From JAFMIT01 sp049421205 (GTDB lineage Bacteria; Actinomycetota; Actinomycetes; S36-B12; UBA5976), in NCBI GenBank assembly GCA_049421205.1, contig JBMSMQ010000014.1, positions 1 to 24,926 on the forward strand: 24,926 bases of DNA. Reading direction: 5' to 3'. The position numbers and the translations under genes are program-made. Numbering within the stretch: the stretch's first letter is position 1; the number at the start of each line of letters is the position of its first letter. The notes beneath the pieces were generated by a model. That model made no database searches and was not told the DNA's origin. It saw only the letters and a list, made by a program, of their open reading frames with translations. Shown here in pieces: positions 23,463 to 24,926 of this stretch.

Positions 23463-23536
23463 GGGGCAGTAGCTCAGTTGGTTAGAGCCCCGGACTCATA
23501 ATCCGGTCGTCGTAGGTTCGAGCCCTACCTGCCCCA
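23463..23536 (+). tRNA. tRNA-Met (anticodon CAU)
   Basis: A complete 74-nt cloverleaf: acceptor GGGGCAG/CTGCCCC, D arm GCTC/GAGC, anticodon arm CCGGA/TCCGG with loop CTCATAA (anticodon CAT), 5-nt variable loop, T arm GTAGG/CCTAC with loop TTCGAGC, and discriminator A. CCA is not encoded. The fully paired G-C first base pair and the lack of three G-C pairs at the base of the anticodon stem speak against the initiator tRNA. Elongator Met is the likely identity, although a CAU anticodon can also be a lysidine-modified Ile tRNA. Confidence 0.93.
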
Positions 23537-23556
23537 CTGACTCTTGAGGGAGCCCA

Positions 23557-23937
23557 ATGAAGCTTGGTTATGTGGTGCTTTACGTGGAGAGTACTGATAA
23601 GTCCGTTGAGTTTTGGACAACTCAAATAGGTATGTCTGTACAAAGTGTTCTTGAACTTGGAGAGCACTCCGTCGTAAGCCTTTCACAGAGTCCAGTTGAT
23701 GTGGCGCTACAGCTCGTTCCCCTCGAGATGATGAAAGACAATCCCGATAATCTTGATCTTGCCACTCCTTCCATCTGCTTCTACGTCAATAATTTGGACG
23801 CTGAGCGAGAAAGATTGATTGCAAACGGTGTAGAAGTGAGTGAAATAATGCAGCATGGCGACGTAGCAACTTTTGGATTTTCTGATAACGAAAGTCGTTG
23901 GTTTGCGGTGATGCAAAATACCGTATCAGTCAAATAG
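23557..23937 (+). CDS. VOC-superfamily (glyoxalase/bleomycin-resistance fold) protein
   Basis: A 126-residue protein with the paired beta-alpha-beta-beta-beta pattern of the vicinal oxygen chelate fold. The first module starts MKLGYVVLYVESTDKSVEFWTTQIGM and the second SICFYVNNLDAERERLIANG, ending FGFSDNESRWFAVMQ. The usual metal ligands are not obvious: Tyr5 sits where a His is common, and the final strand lacks the DPxGNxxE motif. It may therefore be a binding or resistance-type protein rather than a metalloenzyme. The start has a good GAGGGAG ribosome-binding site 4 nt upstream, 20 nt after tRNA-Met. Substrate unknown. Confidence 0.75.
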   Translation: MKLGYVVLYVESTDKSVEFWTTQIGMSVQSVLELGEHSVVSLSQSPVDVALQLVPLEMMKDNPDNLDLATPSICFYVNNLDAERERLIANGVEVSEIMQHGDVATFGFSDNESRWFAVMQNTVSVK

Positions 23938-23984
23938 TGTCATAGACATATGCAATACTCAGGGTTGATTGAAAGTGGGGGAAT

Positions 23985-24569
23985 ATGACAGTTCTATTAA
24001 CTCAAAATTACTTTGACGCACTTGAGTATGCATCGCAAGCTCACGCAGGTACTTATCGTAAAGATACTTTGATTCCATATATATGTCATCCAATCGCAGT
24101 GTCAGCCTATGTTCTTGAAGCTGGTGGGGATGAAGATCAGGCAATCGGTGCATTACTTCACGACGTTGCAGAGGACTGTGGGGGAGAGCCACGGATTCAC
24201 GATATTGAGTTGAAATTCAATGAACGCATTGCAGCGATTGTCCGCGGTTGCAGCGACTCACTTGAAGTTAATCCAACGAAGAAAATCGATTGGCGAATCC
24301 GAAAAGAACAACACTTAGCCAAACTTGTAGATGCAAGTGATGACATACTCATCGTCACTGCAGCAGACAAGCTTCACAATGCTCGTGCTATTGCAACTGA
24401 TTTTCAAAATATCGGTGCCAAAATTTGGAATCGATTTAATGCGAAAGAAGCCGAAGTGCATTGGTATTACGAAGAAGTCTTTAAAATCCTAGAGAAACGC
24501 AAGGTTTCAGATCAACTATTGCGTCCGTTAGAAGTTGCAATTCGAATCATGCGGGGAAATAGCAAGTAG
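23985..24569 (+). CDS. MESH1-like HD-domain protein, probable small (p)ppGpp hydrolase
   Basis: A 194-residue single-domain HD hydrolase resembling the hydrolase half of RelA/SpoT and the stand-alone enzyme MESH1. Motifs are YRKDTLIPYICHP with His35, LLHDVAEDC with His59, Asp60, Glu63 and Asp64, and ADKLHNARA with Asp128 and Asn132, all at nearly the same spacing as in MESH1. No synthetase or TGS/ACT domain is present. The predicted role is removing the 3'-pyrophosphate from the alarmone (p)ppGpp; MESH1 can also use NADPH, so the substrate is not certain. The start has GGGGGA at 23977-23982. It is followed after 26 nt by manA. Confidence 0.82.
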   Translation: MTVLLTQNYFDALEYASQAHAGTYRKDTLIPYICHPIAVSAYVLEAGGDEDQAIGALLHDVAEDCGGEPRIHDIELKFNERIAAIVRGCSDSLEVNPTKKIDWRIRKEQHLAKLVDASDDILIVTAADKLHNARAIATDFQNIGAKIWNRFNAKEAEVHWYYEEVFKILEKRKVSDQLLRPLEVAIRIMRGNSK

Positions 24570-24583
24570 AAAGCAACACTGAT

Positions 24584-24589
24584 TACGCT
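24584..24589 (+). promoter_or_regulatory. Putative -10 element for manA (leaderless)
   Basis: TACGCT ends 6 nt before the GTG start of manA and no ribosome-binding site is present. The hexamer is identical to that before the Rieske gene and has the same spacing to the start codon within one base. No -35 is evident. Confidence 0.45.
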
Positions 24590-24595
24590 ACGTAT

Positions 24596-24926
24596 GTGAC
24601 GAGCAGGATTCAGATACTTTCACCTCACATCAGGAATTATGAATGGGGATCACTTAAGATCATTCCTGAATTTTTCGGTTGGGATGCAAGCGATAGACCA
24701 GTTGCCGAAGTGTGGCTCGGCGCACATCCGCAGGGATCTAGTTTGATTGATGGGAACATTCCCCTCTCAATTGCGATTGAAGCAGATCCAGTTGGATACC
24801 TTGGCAAATCTGTAAATGAACGATTTCAAGGCCGGTTGCCTTTCTTAATGAAGTTTCTCGCAGCAGATCGCCCATTGAGCATTCAAGTTCATCCAAATCT
24901 ATCCCAAGCCCAGGCAGGTTTCGCAC
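24596..24926 (+). CDS. manA: Mannose-6-phosphate isomerase, class I (N-terminal part)
   Basis: The first 110 codons of a type I phosphomannose isomerase, cut by the window end. The enzyme interconverts mannose-6-phosphate and fructose-6-phosphate for GDP-mannose and glycan synthesis or mannose use. Motifs seen are HIRNYEWGS (11-19), AEVWLGAHPQGSS (about 38-50), and LPFLMKFLAADRPLSIQVHP, which includes the zinc-binding QVHP. The start is GTG at 24596; the ATG two bases earlier is in another frame and meets a stop at once. The family length is about 390-410 residues, so roughly a quarter is present. Confidence 0.9.
   Translation, partial: MTSRIQILSPHIRNYEWGSLKIIPEFFGWDASDRPVAEVWLGAHPQGSSLIDGNIPLSIAIEADPVGYLGKSVNERFQGRLPFLMKFLAADRPLSIQVHPNLSQAQAGFA

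Noticed and set aside
23482..23667. Minus-strand open frame over tRNA-Met encoding a GRARTYD-type peptide
   Set aside because: A common artefact of reading a tRNA gene in antisense; no start signal or conserved domain.
24594..24599. ATG at 24594 as the manA start
   Set aside because: It is followed at once by TGA; the GTG at 24596 opens the correct frame.
1..24926. CRISPR arrays, insertion sequences, prophage genes, attachment sites, replication origin
   Set aside because: No direct-repeat arrays, transposase or integrase genes, terminal inverted repeats or DnaA-box clusters were seen.

Overview
The window looks like chromosomal DNA from an actinobacterium with a small, compact genome and moderate to low GC for the phylum. 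The sequence has many A/T-rich codons, and most genes abut or overlap. The gene order from the HU-like tail through plsC/gpsA, ddl, thiL, rpmB, a DAK-domain protein, recG, rsmD, coaD, a SepIVA-like protein, yceD, rpmF, rnc, mutM, smc, ftsY and ffh resembles the conserved actinobacterial housekeeping block as I remember it from mycobacteria. A planktonic streamlined lineage would fit, but the species cannot be named from this sequence.

Region 1 (1-17526, all +) is that block. It covers membrane lipid precursors (plsC, gpsA), cell wall (ddl), thiamine diphosphate formation (thiL), ribosome parts and maturation (rpmB, rsmD, yceD, rpmF, rnc), CoA (coaD), DNA repair and chromosome upkeep (recG, mutM, smc), division (SepIVA-like) and the SRP pathway (ftsY, ffh). 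Neighbours are mostly joined by 1-20 nt overlaps, so long co-transcription and translational coupling are likely. An orphan ParA/MinD-type ATPase (17531-18394) follows ffh after 4 nt.

Region 2 (18391-20888) holds a minus-strand pair, a PnuC-family vitamin transporter and a P-loop small-molecule kinase, preceded by a recognisable TPP (thiamine diphosphate) riboswitch. This makes the transporter a probable thiamine importer (PnuT type). The kinase is a candidate for the step that traps thiamine and could feed ThiL, encoded 15 kb away. This is the most interesting system in the window. Divergent from it are a short-chain dehydrogenase and a Tat-exported single-domain Rieske protein.

Region 3 (20885-23424) is a zinc ABC importer operon, znuA-znuB-znuC, on the minus strand. 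It is headed by a perfect 33-bp palindrome of Zur-box type lying across a consensus -35 element; the mRNA is probably leaderless.

Region 4 (23448-24926) carries tRNA-Met(CAU), a VOC-fold protein, a MESH1-like single-domain (p)ppGpp hydrolase candidate, and the first 110 codons of manA, which runs off the window.

Recurring features are -10-like hexamers 5-7 nt before start codons (probable leaderless mRNAs) and convergent gene pairs whose stop codons overlap by exactly 4 nt. There is no stretch of more than 300 bases without a gene. I saw no insertion sequences, CRISPR arrays, phage genes or rRNA.
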